From positions 10,169,600 through 10,233,599 of the forward strand of contig OY759269.1 of the NCBI GenBank assembly GCA_963662155.1: 64,000 bases of DNA, in the 5' to 3' direction. The DNA comes from Lamellibrachia columna. Lineage: Eukaryota; Annelida; Polychaeta; Sabellida; Siboglinidae. Under the pieces are notes generated by a model. That model ran no database searches. It had not been told where the DNA came from and worked only from the letters and a program-made list of their open reading frames with translations. Shown one piece after another: positions 23,153 through 33,131 of the stretch; positions within the stretch are counted from its first letter, which is position 1; each line of letters opens with the position of its first letter. The position numbers and the translations under genes are program-made.

Positions 23153-23640
23153 CGAAGACAATTTTTATAATTCTTCCGTCTCCACCACCGGAATGCGGAA
23201 CGTTTATGGAGTGTAACCTCAGGCAATTTATCGAAGGCACTGGTCCACGTTGACTGCCAGAAAAATCATCTGCCAGGTGTTAGATTCCCTGGTCGAGGTG
23301 CATATACTTATGGTACACCTCGACCAGGGTATTCATGCAGCAAATCACGTCAGTATTACCAGCTGTATAGCGTATCCAGAGACACGTAAATTTGAGCTAC
23401 AACCAACCATTAAAACCAGTTGATTGGTTATCTTGCTTGAAAACAATGTCTCTAGTATCTTATTACCGCAATGGAACACATTTGGTTTTACTTGTGATGT
23501 GTCAGATGGCCGTTTGGTGAACACGACGCCTGCTATGTATAAAATAGTCGGCTGAGTCTGCCTACGTAACACTTTCCAAATTGTTTGTCTGATACCATGG
23601 TATACCTCTTTATCAACATTTAACTTCTCGGAGATACCAA
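23153..23640. repeat. Dispersed repeat, copy 1 of a diverged direct pair
   Basis: Shares ordered blocks with 24055-24660: CACCACCGGAATGC, TGGTCCACGTTGACTG, TGTCCAGAGACACGT-like, GAGCTACAACCA, TTAAAACCAGTTGATTG, TATTACC...GGAACACATTT, and GGTATAC...AACTTCTCGG. Spacing is kept and divergence is about 20-30 percent by eye. Both copies end against G/C-alternating CACG microsatellites. No protein is encoded. The family is unknown to me. Confidence 0.75.
23287..23329. repeat. 14-bp perfect hairpin CCCTGGTCGAGGTG / CACCTCGACCAGGG
   Basis: Arms at 23287-23300 and 23316-23329 with a 15-nt loop. It is inside dispersed repeat copy 1; the matching part of copy 2 has no such symmetry. Confidence 0.8.
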
Positions 23641-23648
23641 ACATATGT

Positions 23649-23780
23649 ACGCACGCGCACGCGCACGCGCACGCGCACGCGCACGCGCACGCGCTCACGC
23701 ACACACACACGCACGCGCGCGCACACACACGCGCACACATACGCATGCACACAGCGCGCGCAAACACAAGCACACACAAT
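23649..23780. repeat. (ACGCGC)n / (CACG)n microsatellite
   Basis: Alternating purine-pyrimidine tract, about 130 bp, mostly GCACGC and CACA. This composition is prone to Z-DNA. The 216-codon minus-strand frame across it is Cys/Val/Ala repeat translation, not a gene. Confidence 0.95.
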
Positions 23781-24054
23781 CGGCTGGCTATATGAAAACA
23801 AGTTTGTGTTAAATAATACTTGTTTGTTCTATCAAATCTTGGTGCAATGTGTTCAGTTAACCATGACACAGCGTGTCCGGTCAACCATTGCGCTATGCTA
23901 ATTGTGCCTGTTTTAAAATAACTCTTGACAAATGTGAGGCACATGTACACAACAACCACACATATCCGTACAACCACACATATACATACAACCAAACATA
24001 CACGTGTCGTGGGTCGGTGGTAGAATTAACCTGATGGTTTAGCGAATTGACCAA

Positions 24055-24660
24055 TTCTGAAGACTGGCCAATTTACACAAACGTCCGTTTTCACCACCGG
24101 AATGCTGAACGCTTATGGATTGTAACGGCAGGGAACTCACAGAAGATATTGGTCCGTGCTGACTGTCAGCATTACCGTCTGCCAAGTGATAGAGCTACCT
24201 GAATTAAGGTCAACCTTAAATAGGGTATTATTGCAGTAGTCAGCACGTCAGTGCTACGAACGTGTGATGTGTCCAGAGACACGTTCGTATTAGCTACAAT
24301 ACTGGTGTAGCTAATACGAACGTGTCTCTGGACACATCACACGTTCGTATTAGCTACAACCAGCAATTAAAACCAGCTGATTGTCCACTTCACTTGCTAC
24401 TGGTACTACTCACTTGTCCCGAGTATGTTATTACCCCATCGGAACACATTTAGTTTGACTGATGACATTCGTTCACCACCAGATCTGCCCGATGACGTGT
24501 ATGTTATTACTGTCCGATGACGTGTATTACCACCAGCTCCAGATGGTCTTGTGGTGAACAGGTCGTCTGCGGTGAACGACGAGGCCGAGTACGCAGCACC
24601 ATCCTGTCTGATTCCAGGGTATACGTCTTATTCCACACGTAACTTTTCGGTGTTGACAAG
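24055..24660. repeat. Dispersed repeat, copy 2 of the diverged direct pair
   Basis: Contains CACCACCGGAATGCTGAACG, ATTGGTCCGTGCTGACTGTC, TTAAAACCAGCTGATTG and GGTATACGTCTTATTCC in the same order as copy 1. It differs by carrying a perfect 44-bp inverted repeat made from its TGTCCAGAGACACG block (listed separately). Confidence 0.75.
24255..24349. repeat. Perfect 44-bp inverted repeat with 7-nt loop
   Basis: The left arm 24255-24298 starts TACGAACGTGTGATGTGTCC. The right arm 24306-24349 is its exact reverse complement, and the loop is 24299-24305 (ATACTGG). No mismatches were found by hand. In DNA it could form a cruciform, and in RNA a long hairpin. Confidence 0.95.
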
Positions 24661-24699
24661 ACACCCTCACGCATGAACACATATATAAACACATACAAA

Positions 24700-24770
24700 T
24701 GCAAACGCCCACGCGCGCGCGCACGCACACACATTCACGCGCGAGCACGCACGCATACACGCGCTCCCAG
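24700..24770. repeat. CACG/CGCG-rich microsatellite
   Basis: GCGCGCGCACGCACACACAT and related alternating sequence at the end of repeat copy 2. Confidence 0.85.
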
Positions 24771-24783
24771 ATATGTACAAAGG

Positions 24784-24992
24784 CAGAACTCATGTTGTTA
24801 CACCTGCAGGACTCATGTTGTTACCCCTGCAGAACTCATTGTGTTACACCTGCAGGACTCATGTTGTTACCCCTGCAGGACTCATGTTGTTACCCCTGCA
24901 GAACTCATGTTGTTACACCTGCAGGACTCATGTTGTTACAACTGCAGAACTCATGTTGTTACACCTGCAGGACTCATGTTGTTACACCTGCA
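24784..24992. repeat. 24-bp minisatellite (AACTCATGTTGTTACACCTG + CAGG), about 9 copies
   Basis: Each unit contains a CTGCAG site. Variants are ACACC/ACCCC/ACAAC and GGACTC/GAACTC. The unit is a multiple of three, so all three plus frames stay open (for example THVVTPAG) without being genes. Confidence 0.95.
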
Positions 24993-25259
24993 GGACAAGT
25001 GCCACGACGTGTATTGTGACCGACATACAAAAACAAACGGTTTAGTTTGTGTTTTCTCGTTCAATACAAGTGCACGCACATTGCAATTACCTTTGTGGAA
25101 GACTGTACATGTGTAGTTTTTTCATTCTAAGGTGTAATTCCAAACGCTGTTTTTAAAAGTAAACTTCGTTGGTTATACAACGCTTGCCTTGAGACGTAAG
25201 ATAATATCCTGCCCATGAGTCACATCAGATATCACTCAAATATCACTCTCGAAGAAACT

Positions 25260-25440
25260 GTTTACCAAAGAGCTGCAATCGAGTTGATCAGGAAGTTTAA
25301 CTTCGTTGATACGAAGACATTGCGCAACGTATGGGACAGCACCTGCATAACTTTAGATAATATTGATACAAAGGCAGCATTGTCGAATGCCGACTCACTC
25401 AAGAAACGTCCGACGTCGTAGCAATATGGGATCAGCAGAT
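25260..25440. repeat. Dispersed repeat fragment (related to 36262-36425)
   Basis: TTGATACAAAGGCAGCATTG, then TCGAATGCCGACTCA, is matched by TTGATATAAAGTACCATTGT, then TGAATGCTGACTCA near 36358-36395. Both are followed by ACGTCCGACGTCGTAGC/ACGCCCGGCGTTGCAGC. A 68-codon open frame here (25215-25421) is not supported as a gene. Confidence 0.55.
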
Positions 25441-26660
25441 ACACCAATTGTTCCAGTACCTTTGATTATCAATTGAGGTTTAGAAAGCAGTTACAACAAC
25501 AAATCCACTCACACACGCACACCCACACGCACACTCACACTCACACGCAAACCCACACGCACACGAACACGCAATTCATCCAAATCATTCGCACAGTTTC
25601 CTGGAAGTCGTTCTGTTCAGCTATAAGGCTGTTTTGTTTTGAGCTCGGCATGAACATGATATATTTTATTTGAAGAAATGCATAGTCATGTGTCAATCTT
25701 ACGTAGCATATTGCGGTGCACTAAATAATAAACAATGATTAAAATATATGAGTTGAAATGCTCCGTTTAGTCGCGTTCTATGGCAGTTCCCTTGCCTACG
25801 TAGCTGGTAACAAACAGGTGTCACTTGAAGTCACAAACTGGCGGAATTTTACATAAATTGAAAGTGACAACTGATAAAAACGTTTCGTTGTCAACACCGA
25901 GCAGCTACTTATTGTCAACACTGAGCACTACTTATTGCAGACACGCACGAACGAGTTGAATAGTTGACTGAGAAAATAGATACAGGATACACTACTTTTC
26001 GTCAGCGTTCACTCGTATTTTTCGAAGAGCCATTAAAACGAACAAGCAATTACGTCACATTTACTCGCATTGTTACGCTAACTGTAGATTTGCATTAGGC
26101 AAATTTGCCAATGACGTGATTATGTACAATAGAAATTTGCGCCCAAACAACGTTATAATTATGCTGTAATCTGCCGCAGCAGGAAGTGGTGCGCATTACT
26201 TCATATCACGTCATATCACATAGTACCATAATGCATACAACGTTACATAGTCATTGCTTTGTAATTCAGCATAACATGTTGTGTGCACTTTGGCACACAC
26301 ATCCCTTTGTCCAGGCGGCAAGTGTCCCGAACCCATTTCCCAGCTTCATGGTAGATCTCGCAATATTGCATATTAAGCCGGGGTATTCTCATTACAATTA
26401 CCACTATGAGCCAAAGCGACATAGCCCAATTCCCCCTATGGAATATATTACATTATTATTATTATTACCCATCCTCCGAGCGGAATAACTTGGCAGTAAT
26501 GTAAACCGTTCCAGGCCGTCCTGATGTACGTAATATCGAAGTGATCAGTGGACGGTTTTTGTCACTTGGTATAATAGTAGAACACACGTATATAGTTGCG
26601 AACAGATGTACGTAACTTGGAACAATCGCATAAAACACGCATAACGTTTCGAACCATCTA
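25441..26660. other. Intergenic, with CACA-type microsatellite at 25508-25570
   Basis: Apart from the imperfect (CACACG)n tract, I see only AT-rich sequence with no coding signal. A block at about 26466-26500 (CATCCTCCGAGCGGAATAAC) resembles sequence just beyond the 60-bp array (about 28219-28245). Confidence 0.45.
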
Positions 26661-26671
26661 CTATTCAGGGT

Positions 26672-26782
26672 GTTAATTAAAGTGTTATAAATCAAGTGGG
26701 GTGAATTAAAGTGTTACAAATCCAGTGGGGGTGAACTAAAGTGTTACAAATCCAGCGGGGTGAATTAAAGTATTACAAATCC
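26672..26782. repeat. About 33-bp tandem repeat (GTGAATTAAAGTGTTACAAA-type), about 3 copies
   Basis: Three to four copies of AAAGTGTTACAAATCCAGTG plus GGGTGAATT directly precede the 60-bp array. Confidence 0.85.
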
Positions 26783-26819
26783 TCCCCGTGGTAGTAGATG
26801 AACCCCAGAAAGTTTAGCG

Positions 26820-28200
26820 CCCGAGATACAAAGGGTCTGGGAGGAGTAACATGACGTACGTACATTATGGATACATACGTCCGAGATACAAAGGGTCTGG
26901 GAGGAGTAACATGGCGTACGTACATTATGGATACATACGTCCGAGATACAAAGGGTCTGGGAGGAGTAACATGGCGTACGTACATTATGGATACATACGT
27001 CCGAGATACAAAGGGTCTGGGAGGAGTAACATGGCGTACGTACATTATGGATACATACGTCCGAGATACAAAGGGTCTGGGAGGAGTAACATGACGTACG
27101 TACATTATGGATACATACTTCCGAGATACAAAGGGTCTGGGAGGAGTAACATGACGTACGTACATTATGGATACATACGTCCGAGATACAAAGGGTCTGG
27201 GAGGAGTAACATGGCGTACGTACATTATGGATACATACGCCAGAGATACAAAGGGTCTGGGAGGAGTAACATGACGTACGTACAATATGGATACATACGT
27301 CCGAGATACAAAGGGTCTGGGAGGAGTAACATGACGTACGTACATTATGGATACATACGTCCGAGATACAAAGGGTCTGGGAGGAGTAACATGACGTACG
27401 TACATTATGGATACATACGTCCGAGATACAAAGGGTCTGGGAGGAGTAACATGACGTACGTACATTATGGATACATACGTCCGAGATACAAAGGGTCTGG
27501 GAGGAGTAACATGGCGTACGTACATTATGGATACATACGCCAGAGATACAAAGGGTCTGGGAGGAGTAACATGACGTACGTACAATATGGATACATACGA
27601 CCGAGATACAAAGGGTCTGCGAGGAGTAACATGACGTACGTACATTATGGATACATACGTCCGAGATACAAAGGGTCTGGGAGGAGTAACATGCGGTACG
27701 TACAATATGGATACATACGCCAGAGATACAAAGGGTATGGTAGGAGTAACATGACGTACGTACATTATGGATACATACGTCCGAGATACAAAGGGTCTGG
27801 GAGGAGTAACATGACGTACGTACATTATGGATACATACGTCCGAGATACAAAGGGTCTGGGAGGAGTAACATGACGTACGTACATTATGGATACATACGT
27901 CCGAGATACAAAGGGTCTGGGAGGAGTAACATGGCGTACGTACATTATGGATACATACGCCAGAGATACAAAGGGTCTGGGAGGAGTAACATGACGTACG
28001 TACAATATGGATACATACGACCGAGATACAAAGGGTCTGCGAGGAGTAACATGACGTACGTACATTATGGATACATACGTCCGAGATACAAAGGGTCTGG
28101 GAGGAGTAACATGCGGTACGTACAATATGGATACATACGCCAGAGATACAAAGGGTATGGTAGGAGTAACATGACGTACGTACATTATGGATACATTACT
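26820..28200. repeat. 60-bp minisatellite, 23 units, with 420-bp higher-order period
   Basis: The unit reads CCGAGATACAAAGGGTCTGG, then GAGGAGTAACATGACGTACG, then TACATTATGGATACATACGT. Variant units (CAGAGATACA, ACAATATGG, GTCTGCGAGG, GGTATGGTAGG, ATGCGGTAC) recur in the same order at 27481-27780 and 27901-28200, exactly 420 bp (seven units) apart. As 60 is divisible by three and the unit has no stop in two frames, it is open for 452 codons on plus and 470 on minus with 20-residue periods. I treat both as artefacts. Confidence 0.97.
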
Positions 28201-29400
28201 TTAAACTAGCAAAATACCCTTCCTCCAGACGGGATAACTTATTAGTTCGCTAGTAGCAGTCATGATAACAATATTTACAACATTTCAGGATACACAGTAT
28301 TATCTCATAAATATCTACACATGCCTTGGTACTTGGTGTTACCAGTGTCTTGAAATCCAACTGGTAATGGCAGTTATACCGGCGGTTTGCGTATTTTTTA
28401 ACAATCATAGAAAATACACGAATAATTGTACGTAATTGTTCGCGAACGTTGCGAACGCTCGTAACAACAACGAAGGGTAAACATCAAATTGGGTAACGTA
28501 TGAGCCCTCATTATATAGTCGGAAAGGCAAATTATCAAAATTCTTTAAAAAATCTTTATCACAAACTAATGATGTCATTTAAATTAACTATAACATCCAC
28601 AATTAAGCAAACAAGAACAACAACGACCAAAACATACACATATCAAAATTATATAGCAGTGTCATGACCATGACTTCCGTTTATTTGAGTTCAGCCTACA
28701 GTTTAGTTTCCTATTGGTCGCCATGCTAACTCTTTGCATGATTATAAGAAAACGTTACAATTAAAACATCTTAAACTCTTAGATTTACTTGCAGCTGTCA
28801 CCATCTGTTTGACATGCTAATCGAGTTTAGACAAAATTAGACGTTTCCAGCTCTTGTAGGATGCCTGCCAATATGCGCATGAAGTATTGAAGTATCACTA
28901 TGAACAGCTTCTACCAGCAAACCTGGCAATGTCCCTGATCAAATGTACTTATGTCAGATAATATGTTCATTTGTTCAATTGTGTAAACTTCCCGTATCCT
29001 AACATGACGTCTGTAAACCTAGCGCGGCGACGAGCGAACGTCGTCAGTGTATGTCAAGGTACGGCTACTTGTCCACGCCTCGACGTCTCTCTGTCGTGTT
29101 TCAGTGACACGCGGCACCCGATCGTCAATGTTCACGGGTCGTAGCGTCACGCTCAGGGGGATCATGGCGTATGTGAAGGTACTACACTCGTTCTTTTGCT
29201 GCCCTACGCAGTGGCCACCGCATGATTCCCTTTGGTGTGTTCTTACGCGTCAGGTTTTATCTGCGCGAGGGGACAGTGTCACTGGCCTCGCACCTGCGAC
29301 AATCTCTCGCTCTGTTTACGTTCTCTGTTGAGACTATACACGTGATCGACATTGGCCGTGTCACAGTCCGCTCTTCCCGCAGTAACAGTGATACTGTACT
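28201..29400. other. Intergenic, no gene recognised
   Basis: It has a GCGAACGTTGCGAACG-type block near 28440 that resembles one near 26595. A CG-richer stretch (29000-29400) is open in short frames, but I cannot assign these to any family. Confidence 0.4.
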
Positions 29401-29520
29401 GTACTGTACTCTACCCTACCCTACCCTACCCTACCCTACCCTACCCTACTCTACCCTAATCTACTCTACCCTACTCTGCTCTACCCTACCCTACCGTACC
29501 GTACATTACCGAACCGTACC
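29400..29520. repeat. (CTACC)n pentanucleotide microsatellite with CTACT/GTACC variants
   Basis: CTACCCTACCCTACCCTACC and degenerate copies on either side. Confidence 0.93.
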
Positions 29521-29564
29521 GTAACCTGCCCTGCTCTGCTCTGTTCTGTTCTACTGTCAGTTGT

Positions 29565-29719
29565 TGAGAAAGAAATCAATAAGTGGATATATGAGAGATC
29601 ATCAAACAATATTATCTACTTAGATTTTAAGAAAGTGTTCGATAAAGAGCCACATCAAGTATTATTACTTAATTGAAAGCTCATGGCATCGGGTATGGCA
29701 TGAATAACTGACTGACTGA

Positions 29720-29794
<75 letters not shown>

Positions 29795-30042
29795 CTGACT
29801 GACTGACTGACAGAAGACACTGTGTGGTACCAGATGGAGATGTTTCATACTGGAAATCGGGCTTGAATGGGGGACTGCGATGATCAGTATTATGACCTTT
29901 ATTATTATAAATATATATCAATGACTTGGACGAAAATATAACAAGCAACGTATTGACATTTGCGCATGACACAAAACATTTACAAAAGAGGAAATCCCTA
30001 CACACAGGACACGGGAACTTGGATGTAAACTGGATCGGACAC
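29565..30042 (+). pseudogene. Decayed CR1-like LINE fragment with a GGCT microsatellite inside
   Basis: Same family as 50905-53805. ATTATCTACTTAGATTTTAA (RT block IIYLDF.K.FDK) is followed by CACATCAAGTATTATTACTT and AAGCTCATGGCATCGGG. At 29707-29808 the sequence becomes (GACT)n(GGCT)n(GACT)n, exactly where the intact copy has ACTGACTGG...GGCTGACTGACAGAAG. It resumes with AATGACTTGGACGAAAATAT and ACACAGGACACGGGAACTTG. There are several stops, an internal deletion near 29985, and the YxDD-equivalent Asp pair reads AHDT. It is inactive. Confidence 0.85.
29707..29808. repeat. (GACT)n / (GGCT)n tetranucleotide microsatellite
   Basis: Short GACT runs flank about 21 GGCT units. It is nested in the LINE fragment described above. 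Confidence 0.97.
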
Positions 30043-30480
30043 AGTCATATCAGGTCAGACACTAATCCACGCCCTATAGTGACATGGCGGTTGAACTACA
30101 GCAATGCAGTGTCGTACGGCATTACTGGGGCTTTGATGACCAAGACACTAATCCACGCCCTAATGACATCGCGGTTGAACTACAGCAATGCAGTTTGTAC
30201 GACATTACTTAAGCTCTTATAGCCAAACTACAGATGGTGTAGAATTCGGCAGCCAGGTTAATCGTGCGACAGCGAAAGCACCAGAACATAACATAATTAT
30301 GTGCTGATTGAATTACACTGGCTTCCCGTTCCCTGGAGGCTCCACTACAAACTACTGGTTCTTGTTTTCACCGCTTTGCATGACCCCGCTCCAGGTTACT
30401 GACCTACTGACCCAGAATGCACCTACCCGCAACCTTCGATCTGCTGATCACTGTCTGCCGGTAGTGTCGCGCTACAAACT
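30043..30480 (+). pseudogene. Second LINE ORF2 fragment (CR1/L2-type C-terminal region), heavily broken
   Basis: Frames read TLIHALMTSRLNYSNAV, then across stops ELHWLPV-like LIELHWLPVPWRLHYKLLVL and TALHDPAP. This matches the conserved L(I)HALITSRLDYCNSL...LHWLPVxxRxxYKxLxLxxKALxxxAPxYL layout of LINE ORF2 ends. The first 60 bp occur twice (30057-30110 and 30146-30200; CACTAATCCACGCCCTA, TGACAT, GCGGTTGAACTACAGCAATG), a tandem duplication. Confidence 0.75.
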
Positions 30481-30680
30481 GGTTACAGCAGACATGTCCA
30501 GACCGACAGTATGGTCTGTCTGGTTACAGCAGACATGTCCAGACCGACAGTATGGTCTGTCTGATTACAGCAGACATGTCCAGACCGACAGTATGGTCTG
30601 TCTGGTTACAGCAGACATGTCCAGACCGACAGTATGGTCTGTCTGGTTACAGCAGACATGTCCAGACCGACAATATGGAA
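30481..30680. repeat. 41-bp minisatellite (GGTTACAGCAGACATGTCCA...), 5 copies
   Basis: Units start at 30481, 30522, 30563, 30604 and 30645 and are nearly identical. They begin directly at the end of the LINE fragment. Confidence 0.95.
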
Positions 30681-31440
30681 CGCTTTGCCGGATAACATAA
30701 GACAAGCAGATACGCTGTGTAAATGTGAAAATAAATGGATTGCAAATTCGATATAGTGTTGGCCCGGGCTCTTCATATACAGAATACAATACAATATAAT
30801 TAATGGTTTTCTATTCAAAGCTTTACTCCTTTTCAAATTCTTATCCCTCCATAAATTGAGCAATCCTCTGTCTCGTTCTCACACCCAACCATGATTTAAA
30901 AAATTTAGCAAGCCAATAATTAAATAAAATTACGTAGATATTTATTGTGAAGTAAACTTTTAAAAATAATGTTCTAAACACTTGGCGCAACAATATGGAA
31001 ATATGTTCATGAAAATATGGTAATTTGTCAAAAATTTTATTTTATAATTTTGAAGAAAATAAAATGAACTGCAGTTAATTAAATTAATGTAGGTGCTATA
31101 AGTAAGCTTTTCAATATTTTATTACTGAGAATATGTATATGTATTAATTAAATAATAATAAAAGAGATTTGTTATCCCTAAGACATGATATTTCTTCTAT
31201 TTAAACATGAATTTAATAACTTTTTTTGGGTTGATGCTTCGGGCCGGCTTCCTTCGTCACCACACGAGGGCGCGCGCGTCGGCAATCACGCGTTATTTGG
31301 CGAATGCCGCCTTTTTGTATATGACACTCTTTGGCCAGAGTGCGAAGATTAGGTAAAACGATACGTTAATGAATAGTTCCGTTGACGAAAACTGCCACGC
31401 GACACCGCTTCTGATCAAGTTGCACGGGCTACTGATAGCA
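30681..31440. other. Intergenic, AT-rich, no gene recognised
   Basis: No coding or RNA signal. A CG-rich patch (GGGCGCGCGCGTCGGC) lies at 31267-31282. Confidence 0.4.
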
Positions 31441-31454
31441 GCACCATTGGCGTT

Positions 31455-31848
31455 TAAGATCCTTGCATCGAGCACTGAATGGGTGCGCACCGAATTACAC
31501 CACCAATTGTGTTACACGGTGTTGCTCGTTGCGCTCTAGTGAATTCAATTTGTTTTTGCAAACATTATGTTCGGCGCCACGAGCAACGACTATTAGAATG
31601 GCGCCTTATAAAGTTTACGTGGGGCGAGGTGGCGTAGAGGTTAGAACGTGTGTTACACTGTGTTGCGCGTTGCACGCTAGTGAATTCAATGTGGCACTGT
31701 GGAACTCACTACCGTGAAAGACTTACCTATCTTTAGCACATTGTGTGGCTTTTAAAACTCACATTTTACTACTCACTTGTTTTTGCAAACATTATGTTCG
31801 GCGCCGCGAGCAACGACTATTAGAATGGCGCCTTATAAAGTTTACGTG
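31455..31848 (+). repeat. LINE C-terminal debris plus SINE head, duplicated in tandem
   Basis: Blocks 31541-31650 and 31779-31882 are near identical: TTGTTTTTGCAAACATTATG, TTCGGCGCC, CGAGCAACGACTATTAGAAT, GGCGCCTTATAAAGTTTACG, GGTGGCGTAG. Between them FNVALWNSLP and before them HRALNGCAPNY are LINE ORF2 C-terminal motifs. The arrangement is LINE end / SINE head / LINE end / SINE. Confidence 0.75.
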
Positions 31849-32085
31849 GGGCGCGGTGGCGTAGTGGTTAGAACGACTCCCAATCGAGAAAACCCGGGTT
31901 CGAATCCTCTTGCTTTCATCCCACGTTGCCATAGTTCATTCAGATGTATAAATGAGTACCTGGCTACAGAGGTGGATATGTGAACGAATAGTCTTCGCAC
32001 AATTGCAGCATGGCTGAATACTTCCCAGGGAAGTCGCGATGGCGTTGGAATGAACAGGTTTGCAACGGGGTGAAGTGCTTCCTGG
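31848..32085 (+). mobile_element. tRNA-derived SINE with intact A and B boxes
   Basis: The A-box-like TGGCGTAGTGG is at 31857-31867 and the B box GGGTTCGAATCC at 31896-31907, spaced as in tRNA genes. The body has CCCACGTTGCCATAGTTCAT, ATAAATGAGTACCTGGC, GTGAACGAATAGTCTTCGCA and GCATGGCTGAATACTTCC, then AATGAACAGGTTTGC and GGGGTGAAGTGC. It does not fold as a tRNA by eye and is a SINE. It is the best-preserved head in the window. Confidence 0.82.
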
Positions 32086-33123
32086 AAAATTGAGGTTCCC
32101 ATGGTCGATTTTAGTTGCATGTTCTGCAAACCCTAATAGTCATTTTAATGGCAAATTTGCTTTTTGTATTAAACTAGCCGAGTTGCCCCGTGTTGGAGGG
32201 GAGAAAAGGCTACCACTGCAAGAGCTTATGACGCTTTGAACTACCCAATACAATTTAGTAGGGCAATGCCAACGGCGATAGAAACTTGTTGTATACGTTT
32301 GTATTAATGTCGATGTACTCATTTCGGACGAACTTAAGACGCCTAGGGTAGGTATGTTTGAAACCCCATAAAAAACGTGAAAAACGAAAAGTAAAACTGT
32401 CACCCAAGTTGAACTGTTTACTATATGTAACATTCATGCAAAAACATCGCTTTTGGCAAACAATTTGCACGGGACCCTATTTTAGATAAACAGTACATCA
32501 CACTATACTAGGAAGGCGTGCAGTCGTTCCTCGTTATATTATAAATAACACGCCAATAAAATGTACTGATGTATTCCCATATAACCATCAGCCCAACATT
32601 GATAACACGAATACATGCACTGGTGCTGTGAGAGATCCAATATGTCTCATTTCTTGATCATTCTCATTGATCGACGCATCGGCACAGGAACCAACGGTGA
32701 AACCACAGCCTAGCCGTGATGTGTTTTGGGAGGTTGGTCCGGTTCCCTGTGAGTACTTGGAGGAACTGATACTGATAATTACAGTATTCACGGATCAAAC
32801 GTGAATACATTTTGAAATGTTCCGATAACAAAAGCCAACATTACTACCTCAAACAGCCAACATTACCACCTCTTCCAACTGAACGGGGTGATGGAAGGTG
32901 TAACAGGTAGGAAACATTCTGGGTGCATATATAATTTTCTTCGCAACTCTGATTTCAGGTTCCAGTGGGTGCGACAAATAGTGGCGCCACAACCCGGAGC
33001 GTCGATAATCGAGGTTATAATATGACCTGATTTTTGCGCATCTGTAGTCTCCAGCATCCTCCTCTGCTCGTCAGTACAATGTGCGACTCGACGCTGCATG
33101 CACATACACAAAATAGGCCGGAT
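32086..33123. other. Intergenic, no gene recognised
   Basis: Short minus-strand open frames of up to 114 codons have no recognisable motif. No repeat array. Confidence 0.4.
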
Positions 33124-33131
33124 GTACATAT

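Noticed and set aside
23345..23995. 216-codon minus-strand frame
   Set aside because: Its centre is a CACG/CGCG microsatellite and the rest overlaps a dispersed repeat; no recognisable motif.
24673..25116. 147-codon open frame over the 24-bp repeat
   Set aside because: Repeat translation plus a Z-DNA-like CACG tract; no domain or context.
26773..28209. Two overlapping open frames of about 450-470 codons on opposite strands, as possible repeat proteins
   Set aside because: Both are produced by a 60-bp satellite unit lacking stops; there is no flanking gene structure, signal peptide or splice context. Annotated as repeat.
31848..31920. Possible functional tRNA gene
   Set aside because: A and B boxes are present, but I find no cloverleaf acceptor stem, and the sequence continues into a SINE body shared with other copies.
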